A DNA stretch of 64,000 nt from the NCBI GenBank assembly GCA_964516435.1, contig CAZEZP010000038.1:12534-76533 (forward strand). The letters are read 5' to 3'. The position numbers were made by a program, and so were the translations under genes. This stretch comes from HGW-17 sp964516435. Its GTDB lineage: Bacteria; Myxococcota_A; Polyangia; HGW-17. Each line of letters opens with the position of its first letter. Positions within the stretch are counted from its first letter, which is position 1. Below, one piece after another: positions 34,910 through 44,077 of this stretch. Under the pieces are notes generated by a model. It was not told the DNA's origin, searched no databases, and worked only from the letters and a program-made list of their open reading frames with translations.

Positions 34910-35548
34910 TTAAATTTCTTTCAATCGTTTTATGAATTCGGAACGGTCAGGACTGGAAAAGAGCGCGGACCCGGAGACCAGGACGTTGGCGCCAGCGGCA
35001 ACGACCCTGGGCGCAGTGGATAGATCGATGCCTCCGTCCACCTCCAGAAGGCAATCGGCACGGCCGGCCGCGTCCAGCATGGCGCGCACGTGGGAGATTT
35101 TTCCGGTCAGATCGATGAATGCCTGGCCGCCGAATCCGGGATTCACGGTCATCACCAGGACCAGATCCACCAGGTCCAGCACGTGTTCCAGCACGCACAC
35201 CGGCGTGGAAGGATTGAGCGCCACGCCGGCCTTCACGCCGCGGGACCGGATGTGGGAAAGCAGCCGGTGCAGGTGGACGTCGGCTTCGGCATGCACCGTG
35301 AGGATGGACGCGCCGGCCGCCATGAAGGCGTCCACGTGCCGGGAGGGCTGCGCGATCATCAGGTGCACGTCCTGCGGGATTCCCGTGCGCGACAGGGCCT
35401 TGACCAGGCCGGGGCCGAATGTGATGTTGGGCACGAAATCCCCGTCCATGACATCAATATGCAAATAATCACATCCCTGCAGCGTGGAAACTTCACGCTC
35501 CAGGTGCAGATAATCCGCGCTCAGCAGGGAAGGCGCCACCCGGACCAT
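34910..35548 (-). CDS. rpe: Ribulose-phosphate 3-epimerase
   Basis: 212 residues of TIM-barrel type. MVRVAPSLLSADYLHLEREV at the start, DYLHIDVMDGDFVPNITFGP (metal-binding His and Asp), DVHLMI (His), MTVNPGFGGQAFI and LLEVDGGI (catalytic Asp) are all present. It interconverts ribulose-5-P and xylulose-5-P in the pentose phosphate pathway. Follows rsmB by six bases in a fmt-rsmB-rpe group. Confidence 0.95.
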   Translation of the reverse strand: MVRVAPSLLSADYLHLEREVSTLQGCDYLHIDVMDGDFVPNITFGPGLVKALSRTGIPQDVHLMIAQPSRHVDAFMAAGASILTVHAEADVHLHRLLSHIRSRGVKAGVALNPSTPVCVLEHVLDLVDLVLVMTVNPGFGGQAFIDLTGKISHVRAMLDAAGRADCLLEVDGGIDLSTAPRVVAAGANVLVSGSALFSSPDRSEFIKRLKEI

Positions 35549-35554
35549 GGGACA

Positions 35555-36904
35555 TCACTCCTTGCGCCGCAGCCTGGCCACGTAGAATCCATCCATGTCG
35601 TGCCGGTGCGGCAGCAGCAGCAGATCGCCTTTTTCGTTCAGGAAGGGGCCGAAATCCACTTCTGTGGAGGGGGGAGGGCCCATGCGTTCGAACTCCGGAT
35701 GCAACCCGAGGAAATTTTCCACCTGCCGGGTCGTTTCGGGAGGCCAGAACGTGCATACGACGTAGGCCAACTGGCCGCCGGGCGCCACCTTGGGCGCCAG
35801 TGATTCCAGCAGTTGGGATTGTTTCTTGACCATGGCTCTGGCTTCTTCCAGGGTCAGGCGCCACTTGGCTTCGGGATGGCGCCGCAGGACGCCCAGACCG
35901 GAGCAGGGCGCATCCAGCAAGACCAGGTCGAAGGGACCATCGGGTGGCTCCTTGACGAGGTTGAGCGTGGCCGTCCGGATGCAGGTCACGCCGGCCCGCC
36001 GGGCACGCTGGGTCAGGGCATCCATCTTGGAAGCCTTGAGGTCCGCCGCCAGGATGTCGGCTCCGTTCTTCAGACGGGCGCCCATGTGCAGCGACTTTCC
36101 GCCCGTTCCCGCGCAGGCGTCCAGGATGCGGGCATTCGCTTTCGGGTCCACGTAGAACACCACCAACTGGGAGCCTTCGTCCTGCACCAGATAGGCGCCC
36201 TCGCGATGGAGATCCTGACGCACGGGATCCGGCAGGCCCGCGGCTTCCACCCCCACGGGAGAATGCCGGGTGGGCTTCACGTCGGCATCGGGAAACTGGG
36301 CGCGCAGTTTCTCCACGAGCTCGTCGCGCGTGGTGCGCAGCACGTTGGCGCGCAGGATCGTGCGGGCGCGCGCATTGAGCGAATCCAGCAGGCTCGCGGC
36401 TTCCGATTCGCCCACCGTGTCCAGCGCCGCCTGCACCATCCATTCCGGAAAGGAGTATTCCTGCTCCAGCCGGCGGGGAAGGTCCAGATCGGGCGGAAAC
36501 GGAGGCTCTCCCTGGTGTGCGAGTTTCCGCAGCACGGCGTTGACGAATCCCGACGGCGTGTTTCCCACGTGCAGGCGGGTGAGTTCCACGGCCCGGTCCA
36601 CAGCGATGGCGGGCGGAATGTTGCGCATGAACAGGATCTGGTACGCCCCGATGAGCAATTGCCGCCGCACGAAGGGATGGCAGCGGTCCAGCGGCTGGTT
36701 GGCATATGCAGAAATGGCGCGTTCCAGACGCGTCATGTGCCGCAGCACGCCGAACAGCAATTCCTTGCTTGTAGCCCTCACCTCCCGGGAAAGGTTGCCG
36801 CTCATGGCCACGGCATCGAAAGCGATCGATGCATAGGCATTGTGCCGTTCCACGCGGGCCAGCACCTCTTGCGCCAAAAGCCGGGGTTCCTCCGAAAAAT
36901 TCAT
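35555..36904 (-). CDS. rsmB: 16S rRNA (cytosine-967-C5)-methyltransferase RsmB
   Basis: 449 residues. The NusB-like N-terminal domain (RLLAQEVLARVERHNAYASI) is followed by the Rossmann methyltransferase: ILDACAGTGGKSLHM (SAM), DILAADLKASKM, FDLVLLDAPCSGLGVLRRHP (first catalytic Cys) and LAYVVCTFWPPE (second Cys). Start ATG at 36904 overlaps the fmt stop (36901-36904). The usual TCS before the second Cys region reads CTF here, a small deviation. Confidence 0.93.
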   Translation of the reverse strand: MNFSEEPRLLAQEVLARVERHNAYASIAFDAVAMSGNLSREVRATSKELLFGVLRHMTRLERAISAYANQPLDRCHPFVRRQLLIGAYQILFMRNIPPAIAVDRAVELTRLHVGNTPSGFVNAVLRKLAHQGEPPFPPDLDLPRRLEQEYSFPEWMVQAALDTVGESEAASLLDSLNARARTILRANVLRTTRDELVEKLRAQFPDADVKPTRHSPVGVEAAGLPDPVRQDLHREGAYLVQDEGSQLVVFYVDPKANARILDACAGTGGKSLHMGARLKNGADILAADLKASKMDALTQRARRAGVTCIRTATLNLVKEPPDGPFDLVLLDAPCSGLGVLRRHPEAKWRLTLEEARAMVKKQSQLLESLAPKVAPGGQLAYVVCTFWPPETTRQVENFLGLHPEFERMGPPPSTEVDFGPFLNEKGDLLLLPHRHDMDGFYVARLRRKE

Positions 36905-37839
36905 TTTCCTCTTCCTCGCAACTTCGTTCCCATGGGGATGGGGTGGCCGGCCAGAACGTGGGCCGCCGGCATTCTTCTGCTTCCGGGCCATTGGAGTTCT
37001 CCCAGAGCCACGGCGCCCTGCGCGCAGGCTACCACCAGGCGGCCCGCATCCGTTCCCAGCACGCTTCCCGGTTCGCCTTCCGCGTTTTCCAGGACGGCCG
37101 GCCGAAATACCTTGAGGCGCACGTCGCTCAAAAACGTGTAGGCGCCAGGCTTCGAATCGAATGCGCGGATGCGGTTGGCCACCGTTTGCGCACCGGCATC
37201 CCAGTCCACCCAGGCCATCTCGGTCGTCAGGAGGGGCGCCGTCGTGGCGCGGGAAGGATCCTGGGGCGTGCGTGGCAGTCGATTTCCGGCTTCCTCCCGG
37301 GCGAGCACGTCCAAAAGTTCCCGTGTTCCCGCCACGGCGAGGCGGTGCAGCAGTTCGTCCGCGTTTTCATCCGGCTGCACGGGGGTTTCGATCTGCCGCA
37401 CGATGTCGCCGGCGTCCATGAATTCGTTCATCTGCATGATGGTGACGCCGGTGACGGGATCGCCATGCCACAGCGTCCAGGGGACCGGCGCCGGCCCCCG
37501 GTGGCGCGGCAAAAGCGACGGATGGATGTTGAGCGCACCGAATCGGGCCGCCTCCAGAACCTCGGGAGGCAGGATGCGCCCGTAGGCCACCACGACCAGG
37601 TAGTCGGCCCGGCAGTCCCGGATGCGCTGGGCGAACGCTTCGGTTCGAACGGCTTTTGGTGCGATGGTTTCCAGGCCGAGTTTCTGGGCGAGTTGCCACA
37701 CGGGGGTGGGCATGCATTTTTGCCCCCTGCCACATGGGCGGGGCGGCTGCGTCACCACGAGCACCACCTCGTGGGTGCCATGCAGGCCTTCCAGTGCCGG
37801 AAGTGCAAACTCGGGAGAACCAAGGAACACGATGCGCAC
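36901..37839 (-). CDS. fmt: Methionyl-tRNA formyltransferase
   Basis: 312 residues. It starts at GTG (37839), giving MRIVFLGSPEFALPALEGL, the usual opening. The catalytic motif NIHPSLLPRHRGPAPVPW and the downstream EMNEFMDAGDI-type Asp are present, and the C-terminal OB-fold for tRNA binding runs from about residue 210. It formylates initiator Met-tRNA. No def gene is adjacent. First of the fmt-rsmB-rpe group, 36 bases after the upstream DUF4388-like gene. Confidence 0.94.
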   Translation of the reverse strand: MRIVFLGSPEFALPALEGLHGTHEVVLVVTQPPRPCGRGQKCMPTPVWQLAQKLGLETIAPKAVRTEAFAQRIRDCRADYLVVVAYGRILPPEVLEAARFGALNIHPSLLPRHRGPAPVPWTLWHGDPVTGVTIMQMNEFMDAGDIVRQIETPVQPDENADELLHRLAVAGTRELLDVLAREEAGNRLPRTPQDPSRATTAPLLTTEMAWVDWDAGAQTVANRIRAFDSKPGAYTFLSDVRLKVFRPAVLENAEGEPGSVLGTDAGRLVVACAQGAVALGELQWPGSRRMPAAHVLAGHPIPMGTKLRGRGK

Positions 37840-37875
37840 GGACCCATACCTCCCCGGCAGCGTGCCGAGGGTGCA

Positions 37876-39396
37876 TCAAAATGACAAAAGGGACAAGGCT
37901 TTGTCCATGCTTTTTTTCAGTTTTTCGAAGTCTCCGGAGAGCAGCAGGCGCAGGGGTGCGGGCAACTGGGAGAATTGCAGGAGGATATCCTGCTGCAGAC
38001 GCCGTGCCGCCACGGGGTCATTGCCGAATACGTGCGCAGGGTCGCCAGTGTACAGACTCTCTTCGAACCGGCGGAACCGGCGGCGCCGGATCTCGGTCGC
38101 CGGGTTGGCGGGAAGAGTTGGGCCGATCAGACCGAAAAGCCGGCAGGCATAGGCCAGTTTCCAACTTTCCAGGGTTCCCATTCCGGAGCGGATGCAGGCT
38201 TCTTCCCAGGTCGATCCGCTGCCGAAGAGGTGCAGGGCGCGAAGCCACACGGGGTCGAAATCGGGATCCGCAAACAGTTCGTCCCATTCCTTGAGCCGCG
38301 TGCGGGGCTCTTCGGCATCGCACAGGGCGCAGGCTTCATCGGCTCCCATGTGTTCCAGGATGCCGCCGAATATGGCGCCACGCGGATCCAGCGGCGGCAG
38401 GGAGGAAGCGCTTTCGCTGCCGGCTGTCACCACGGGCGCCCGGCGTGCGGAAATGGCCAGGCGAACCGCTTCCCGCCGGCAGCGCAGCGCCCATTGCCGT
38501 TCCTCTCCGGAAGCGATCAGGCGCCGGCGCAGCGCCCATTCGATGGGGTCCGACAGCGTGCGCGTCAAGTCCATTCCGATACCGTCGGCTCCCAGTTGCA
38601 GCAGGCGGGCCAGGATGGGGGCGATGCCCTGCGCATCCAGGATTCGGCCGTTCGCCCAGGAGAACGTGATGCGGAAATGGGGAAGAGAGACTTCCACCTG
38701 CCCGGAAAATCCATGGCGGTGCAGATCCAGGAGGAAGAGTGCCATGTTGCCGTCCCACTGGGGAATGGTGAACTCCCTCGAAACGCCGCCGCCCAGCGAC
38801 AGTTGCTCGATTTCCTCCACGCTGGCGACGATGGTGTTGCGGCGCAGGATGCCGGGAGACGTGGTCTGCTCCGGACCCCGTTCCTCCTGCCCGGAAGGGC
38901 CGTCGGCGGAAATGTTTTCAGACGGTTGTTTGATGACCGGGGTTCCCAGGGCGAATGCATCCTCGGGCACTTCTGGCACTCCCTGCATCGCGTTTTCCGG
39001 GGCCGGCGCATGCACGCCGTCCATGGAGTGCTCGGGCGTTTCCGGCAAGGCGCGCGCGGGCAGTCCTCCCAGCGTGAAGACTTCCTCGTCGAGATCCGGA
39101 ACGTCGGGAGCCGCGTCCACCTCGGAGGAATCCGCACGGGATCCGGCGGCCGCCATGCGCAGGCGGATGTCCTCCACGAGCAGATCCATGTCACGCGGAT
39201 GACGGTATTCCGTGCGGATCCTGCCGCCTCCGGAAACCTGCACCATCCGTTCATCTTCGGCCGTCTGCAACTCGAGGACGCAGACGTCGTCCGGATTGGG
39301 AGAAATGCCGCGCCGGATCGGCACATCGGGCAGGGTTTCCAGCAGCCGTCCGGCCAGGATCTCGAAATCAGGGGAGTCCGGAATCCACAGGTTCAT
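37876..39396 (-). CDS. DUF4388/PatA-like cytoplasmic protein
   Basis: 506 residues, no signal peptide or membrane helix. The N-terminal 150 residues are mixed alpha/beta and a disordered acidic/Pro linker covers about 150-250. A domain with ALFLLDLHRHGFSGQVEVSL and FSWANGRILDAQG then resembles DUF4388 (PatA/PilZ-neighbour type effector domains). The rest is helical, with GAIFGGILEHMGADEACAL. It may bind a regulatory partner in motility or gliding signalling, but this rests on weak similarity. The ATG at 39396 has GGAGG nine bases upstream. Confidence 0.55.
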   Translation of the reverse strand: MNLWIPDSPDFEILAGRLLETLPDVPIRRGISPNPDDVCVLELQTAEDERMVQVSGGGRIRTEYRHPRDMDLLVEDIRLRMAAAGSRADSSEVDAAPDVPDLDEEVFTLGGLPARALPETPEHSMDGVHAPAPENAMQGVPEVPEDAFALGTPVIKQPSENISADGPSGQEERGPEQTTSPGILRRNTIVASVEEIEQLSLGGGVSREFTIPQWDGNMALFLLDLHRHGFSGQVEVSLPHFRITFSWANGRILDAQGIAPILARLLQLGADGIGMDLTRTLSDPIEWALRRRLIASGEERQWALRCRREAVRLAISARRAPVVTAGSESASSLPPLDPRGAIFGGILEHMGADEACALCDAEEPRTRLKEWDELFADPDFDPVWLRALHLFGSGSTWEEACIRSGMGTLESWKLAYACRLFGLIGPTLPANPATEIRRRRFRRFEESLYTGDPAHVFGNDPVAARRLQQDILLQFSQLPAPLRLLLSGDFEKLKKSMDKALSLLSF

Positions 39397-39759
39397 GAGG
39401 GGTCCCTCCGGTACCAGCTTTGTAGCAGTTCCCCGGGTTTTGATCAACGGCCATCCGGGAAGACCGATGAAAAGAACCTTGATTTTTCGAGGCTTGAAAA
39501 ATTCAGGAAAAAAATAGTTGACAGAGGAATTTTCCACGGGTAGGAAAAAAACAGAGCGACGAAAAGGGGATGCAGGGGTTTGCGTCGGCGTCGCAATTGT
39601 TTCCCGTTTTGAAAAGTCAACGAATCAGGGCCTTTGAAAATGAATTTTTTCATTTTCGCGAAAGGAGAAGGGGTCATGAAGGCATTCGTTCCATTTTTGT
39701 CTTTTCTTTCCAGCATTCACACGCCACAATCGCGGCCGGAGAGCCGCAGGGAGGAAACC
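39397..39759. other. 363-bp divergent intergenic region
   Basis: No gene is supported. It lies between the DUF4388-like gene (minus) and the vWA lipoprotein gene (plus). A possible plus-strand promoter (39518-39546) is listed separately. An in-frame upstream extension of the lipoprotein exists (ATGs at about 39640 and 39676), but the signal peptide and strong ribosome site support 39760. Confidence 0.5.
39518..39546 (+). promoter_or_regulatory. Possible promoter of the vWA lipoprotein gene
   Basis: A perfect TTGACA (39518-39523) is followed after 17 bases by TAGGAA (39541-39546), a weak -10. The leader to 39760 would be long (about 210 bases). Confidence 0.3.
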
Positions 39760-41496
39760 ATGAAAAAGTCGTTCCCGTTGTTCCTGTCGTTGTTCGTGTT
39801 CCTGTTTTCCGCTTGCGATGATGGCGGAAAGAAAAAGGAAAATCCTTACCCCACGCCATTTCCAATGTCCGCCCAGGAACCCCTGCGCAACGTAGACCTG
39901 GTGTTCATGGTGGACACGTCCCTGTCCATGGTGGAGGAACAGGCCAAGTTGATCCAGAACTTCCCGCTGTTCGTCGAACGGCTCAAATCCATCCATGGCG
40001 GCATGCCCAACCTGCACATCGGCGTCATCACGCCGGATCTGGGGTCGGAGCCCTACAACCTCCCGTCCTGCGAAAACGGCGGCGATGGAGGACTTTTCAA
40101 GAAGGGCGCCAACGACCAGTGCGCCAATCCGGCGCATTTCTACATCGTGGACGTGGAGCCGGCCGGCTGCAGCATCGAGAAGGTGCTCGTCGGGAGCGAA
40201 ACCCGGTGTGTTTCCCATGACTGCACGCAGGCCAACTGCGACCGGGACGCCTTTTCCGATGGGAATGGCGGCTTCACGGAGCCGGCCGGCCTGATTCTGG
40301 CGGAGGACGAGGATGGCTGCCCCCGCTGCAGGAACTACCAGGATGAAACTCTTTCCGAAGTATTTTCATGCATCGCCAATGTCGGCAGCGATGGCTGCGG
40401 CATCGAGCAGCCCCTGGAAGCCGTCATGCGCGCTCTGACTACGCCGGCGCCGGAAAATCGGGGATTTTTGCGGCAGGATGCCTATCTGGCCGTGGTGCTC
40501 ATGAGCGACGAGGACGACTGCTCCGTGGAGAACACCGAAATCTTCAATCCGGAAGGCGACATCAACTCCGTCCTGGGCGTCATGACCTCTTTCCGCTGCA
40601 CCGAATTCGGCGTGGTGTGCGACGAGCCCTGGAACCGCACCCCGAACGGTGCCGAGACCTACCACAATTGCATTTCCCGCCCCGAGGGCGACCCGATGAG
40701 CCTGCTGCATCCGATTTCGCGCTATACGTCCTTCCTGTCCACCATCAAGGATGCCAGCCGGGTCATCGCCGCCCTGGTGGCCGGCCCCTACGACGGAACC
40801 CTCGTCGTGGAGCCGGATGTCAACCAGAATCCGCAACTGGCGGCCTCCTGCACACCGAACAATGCCATGCCGGCCGTCCGCCTGAAGGAATTCGTGAATC
40901 ATTTCCTTTCGAATCCCGCGGATGCCTCCTGGGCGCATACGTCCATCTGCAGCGAGGATTTTTCGCCCGCCCTCACCGGTGTCAGCACGCGCCTGGCAAC
41001 CGTGGTGGGCACGCAGTGCCTGGCGGCCGTGCCCGCCGGCTGCCCGGATCCGGCGGCGGCGTTCGGCGAGGCGGCGCTCACGATGCTGCCCGCGGATGAA
41101 GCCGCCCTGTGCCGCCCCGACTGCACCGTGACCCTGCATCGTGCCGATGGCTCGCAGGTTTCCGTGCCGCCGTGTGCGGCGGACTATGCGGGTGGCCATC
41201 CCGCCGCCGAGGATCCCCAACTGCCGGTGGAGCAGTGCTGGCATCTGCAGTTCAACGCGAACTGTGCGGTTCCCTGCCCGAAGGGTTCGGAAACGCAGGG
41301 ATGCGATCCCGCCGATAATCCCTGGAACTATCCGTCCCGCGGGGCCCAGATCGTGGTGTCCCGGCGCAATGCCGTCGAATTCGTGCGCGTGGAGGCCGTC
41401 TGCTCCTCGTATCACCTGACGGAGACGGAGTGCAGCGACGGCCTGGACAACGATGTGGACGGCCGCACGGACGGCCAGGATCCGGACTGCCTGTAG
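39760..41496 (+). CDS. vWA-domain lipoprotein
   Basis: 578 residues. MKKSFPLFLSLFVFLFSAC is a lipoprotein signal. A von Willebrand A-like domain begins with NVDLVFMVDTSLSMVEEQ (MIDAS D-x-S-x-S) and continues with NLHIGVITPDLG and AYLAVVLMSDEDDCS. Some 20 Cys residues are spread along the chain, suggesting disulphides. The end carries ECSDGLDNDVDGRTDGQDPD, the short Asp-rich motif often seen at the end of myxobacterial surface proteins. GGGAGGAAACC precedes the ATG at 39760. Convergent with the Cys-rich repeat gene; role possibly adhesion. Confidence 0.85.
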   Translation: MKKSFPLFLSLFVFLFSACDDGGKKKENPYPTPFPMSAQEPLRNVDLVFMVDTSLSMVEEQAKLIQNFPLFVERLKSIHGGMPNLHIGVITPDLGSEPYNLPSCENGGDGGLFKKGANDQCANPAHFYIVDVEPAGCSIEKVLVGSETRCVSHDCTQANCDRDAFSDGNGGFTEPAGLILAEDEDGCPRCRNYQDETLSEVFSCIANVGSDGCGIEQPLEAVMRALTTPAPENRGFLRQDAYLAVVLMSDEDDCSVENTEIFNPEGDINSVLGVMTSFRCTEFGVVCDEPWNRTPNGAETYHNCISRPEGDPMSLLHPISRYTSFLSTIKDASRVIAALVAGPYDGTLVVEPDVNQNPQLAASCTPNNAMPAVRLKEFVNHFLSNPADASWAHTSICSEDFSPALTGVSTRLATVVGTQCLAAVPAGCPDPAAAFGEAALTMLPADEAALCRPDCTVTLHRADGSQVSVPPCAADYAGGHPAAEDPQLPVEQCWHLQFNANCAVPCPKGSETQGCDPADNPWNYPSRGAQIVVSRRNAVEFVRVEAVCSSYHLTETECSDGLDNDVDGRTDGQDPDCL

Positions 41497-41608
41497 CGTT
41501 CTCCTCCCCTTGGCCTCTGTATATCAAATAATGCAATAAACCTGGATTCAAGTATTAAAATCGCAATTACAATGGATGGGATTGCAATCGGAATTCGTGC
41601 GTGAATCG

Positions 41609-43750
41609 TCAGATACCGTAATAACAGCGATTGGCGACGCGGCGGGATCCGGGCGGGCATTGCAGCGGCTTGGGCGGCTGGCACTTGCCTTCACGATCGC
41701 GCAACTGCTTGCCCGGACAGGGCTTCTGCCAATCCTTGTGGAAGGGCAGGCAGACCTCGAGCCGATCCGAGGGCCGGCCGTGACCGGTGGGGCAGGGTGC
41801 CGGCACGCACTTGCCGTGGGGGTTGGCGAAAGTGCCGGCGGGGCAGGTCACCGGCGGCGCCACGCAGGCCTGGGTCCTGGCGTCCCGGGTGGTTCCCTGC
41901 GGGCATTCCTCCTGCACGCAGGCGCCCGAAGGCAGGCGTTTCCAGCCGGCGGGACAGGTTCCGGGAACGCACTTGCCCCCGCTGGTGCGCACGTGGGTGC
42001 GCGGGCAGGTGTCTTCCACGCATTCGCCGGCAGGGTTGGCGTGGAAGCCGGCGGGGCAGGCCTTGCGCGGTCCCGGCTCGTTTTCCGGCTTGTCCGGCTG
42101 CAGTTTCACACAGGTTTCCGAGATGGGGTCGCGGCGGGTGTCGGCAGGACACGCCTTGGGCACGCAGCGGGTGCCGTCGGAAGACAGGCGTTCATGCTCC
42201 TCGCATTCCAGCGGTCCCTGGCATTTTCCGTCGGGGCCCCGCTTCTGGCCGGCGGGACAGGGCTGCCACACGCAGACCTGGGAACCCTCCGGGCGGATCT
42301 TTCCCGCCGGGCAGGGTGTGCAGCGCATGGTCGCCGGATCCCGGTATGCGCTGGTTCCACAGTCCTGCGGTACGCAGTAGGGCAGTTTCTCCGGCTTGAA
42401 GAAACCCGCCTGGCATTGGCACAGGCCGGTTTGCGGATTCTTCTCGTGGCCTTCCGGGCAGGAGAGCGGTGCGCAGTGCTTTCCGTCGGGTCCCGGAGCC
42501 GTTCCCGCGGGGCAGGCGCAGGCGAACGTCTTCGGATCCCGGCCGGCTCCCGCGGGGCATTGCCTGGGCACGCAGGACGGCGCCTTCGCGGGCCGGAAGA
42601 GGCCTTCGGCGCAGGGCACGCAGCGCTGCTCGGCGTCCCGGTCCTGGTTTTCCGGGCAGGTCTGCGGCACGCAGCGCGTATTGGCGGCGTTCATCATCTG
42701 GTCAACCGGGCACACGCAGTTGCCGGCGGTATCCCGCATGGCGCCCTCGGGACACTGCATGGGCACGCATTGCAGGCGTCCCACCGGACGGATCATGCCC
42801 GACGGGCAGGGGGGAAACCTGCAGTCGTCCGTTGCGGGATCCCGGGGCACGCCGCGCGGGCAGACCTTGTGCACGCAGCGCTTGCGGTCGGCGGAAAGAC
42901 GCAGGGGATCGGCGCACGTCAGCGGGACGCACTTCTGGGTCACGTTGTCCCGCACGGTGCCGTCCGGACACGTGATTTCCACGCAGTAGTCCTTGTCCAT
43001 GGGACGCACCATGCCTTCCGGGCAGGGAATCCATTCGCAGGACCTGGTGGCCGGATTCCAGCGTTTCTGGGGATCGCACGTGCGCGGCACGCAGACGAGG
43101 CTTCCCGCTGGCCGGTAATGGCCATCGGGACATGGATAGCAGTTGAGATCGCTGGCCAGGTAGGCTTCCTCGCCGCAGTCCTTGAGTTGGCATTTCCCGT
43201 CCTTCATTTCCATGCCGGCCTTGCAGGTGCATTTCCCGTCCGGGCCGCGCGTCGCATGGGCCGGGCATGGCGCCGTGGAAATGCAGTTGCCTTCCCTGTC
43301 GGGCGCGAATTCCTTTGGGCAGGCTTTGACGCATTTCTCGGTTTCGGGATCCCGTACGCTCCTGCCTGGGCATTTCACGGGAACGCAGCCTTTCGCCCTG
43401 GCGCTCCAGCGGACGTCTCCGGTGCAGGCGGGCTTGCAGGTCATGTCCGTAGCGCGCACTTCGTGCGGCGCGCACTGCTTGGGCACGCACCGGGTGGCCC
43501 CGGGGAGGATGGCCGTGCCGCCGGGACAGTAGCAGCGCCCGTCGCTGGCCCGGAACTGGCCGGGCGCGCATTCGGCGGGAACGCAGTAGCCTCCATGCGG
43601 GTTCGGATGCAGTTTCTGTCCCTTGGGGCAATGGCACACGCCCCGCTTGTCGGGGGTGGCTCCCCTGGGGCAGGAGACGGGGCGCGCATGAGCCGGAATC
43701 GTGAATCCCAGAATGAACAGGGAGATCACCAGAAGGCGGAAATGAAACAT
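41609..43750 (-). CDS. Large secreted Cys-rich tandem-repeat protein
   Basis: 713 residues with a signal peptide (MFHFRLLVISLFILGFTIPAHA). The whole mature part is built of about 20-residue units of the form C-P-x-G-x-x-R-D-P-x-T-x-x-C-V-P-x-x-C, roughly thirty in number and dense in Cys, Pro and Gly. Many units contain DG(K/R)C or PxG(K/R)C. It would fold as a chain of small disulphide-bonded modules (TIL/EGF-like in style). No catalytic domain or anchor was seen. It is exported, and a role as surface fibre, adhesin or toxin-like protein is open. Confidence 0.8.
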   Translation of the reverse strand: MFHFRLLVISLFILGFTIPAHARPVSCPRGATPDKRGVCHCPKGQKLHPNPHGGYCVPAECAPGQFRASDGRCYCPGGTAILPGATRCVPKQCAPHEVRATDMTCKPACTGDVRWSARAKGCVPVKCPGRSVRDPETEKCVKACPKEFAPDREGNCISTAPCPAHATRGPDGKCTCKAGMEMKDGKCQLKDCGEEAYLASDLNCYPCPDGHYRPAGSLVCVPRTCDPQKRWNPATRSCEWIPCPEGMVRPMDKDYCVEITCPDGTVRDNVTQKCVPLTCADPLRLSADRKRCVHKVCPRGVPRDPATDDCRFPPCPSGMIRPVGRLQCVPMQCPEGAMRDTAGNCVCPVDQMMNAANTRCVPQTCPENQDRDAEQRCVPCAEGLFRPAKAPSCVPRQCPAGAGRDPKTFACACPAGTAPGPDGKHCAPLSCPEGHEKNPQTGLCQCQAGFFKPEKLPYCVPQDCGTSAYRDPATMRCTPCPAGKIRPEGSQVCVWQPCPAGQKRGPDGKCQGPLECEEHERLSSDGTRCVPKACPADTRRDPISETCVKLQPDKPENEPGPRKACPAGFHANPAGECVEDTCPRTHVRTSGGKCVPGTCPAGWKRLPSGACVQEECPQGTTRDARTQACVAPPVTCPAGTFANPHGKCVPAPCPTGHGRPSDRLEVCLPFHKDWQKPCPGKQLRDREGKCQPPKPLQCPPGSRRVANRCYYGI

Positions 43751-44077
43751 TTTTGGACCTCCATTTTTTCTCGTCCTTGGTCCTCAAAAGGGCCGGATCG
43801 CCGGCAAAAGGACGGACCCACGGGCGCTTTTCTTCATATCCCACGAGTTCGGGCAACGCAAAAAAAGACATGTGTAAAATTTATTTGTAAAATCAAAGAG
43901 TTACAATTTTTGTTTATGCCAACATGGAAAGTTTTTACGATGTCTATCGCCCATATCCCATTTGCGCCGCAAGCCTTTTTTGTGAGGTCATGAAAAAAAC
44001 AAGAGCGGCTCCTTGCCATCCGGAGGGGGTGCGGGTTAACTCGGATCCGCTTTTGGACCGCGAGAGTCGACCCCGAG
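43751..44077. other. 327-bp divergent region upstream of dnaA
   Basis: No gene is supported. The middle (about 43860-43935) is AT-rich and contains TGTGTAAAA at 43871-43879, whose complement TTTTACACA fits the relaxed DnaA box TTWTNCACA. A cluster of boxes, as expected for oriC, is not evident. It should hold promoters for both flanking genes. Confidence 0.45.

Noticed and set aside
41609..43750. CRISPR-like or tandem DNA repeat array
   Set aside because: The units are similar at protein level but vary at DNA level and have no spacers; it is a coding repeat.
41576..43993. 805-codon open frame on the plus strand
   Set aside because: Antisense to the Cys-rich repeat gene; its Ala/Gly/His repeats are the mirror of that gene's repeats. 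The minus-strand frame has a signal peptide.
43751..44077. Replication origin
   Set aside because: Only one relaxed DnaA box and no clear unwinding element with a box cluster; not enough to call oriC.
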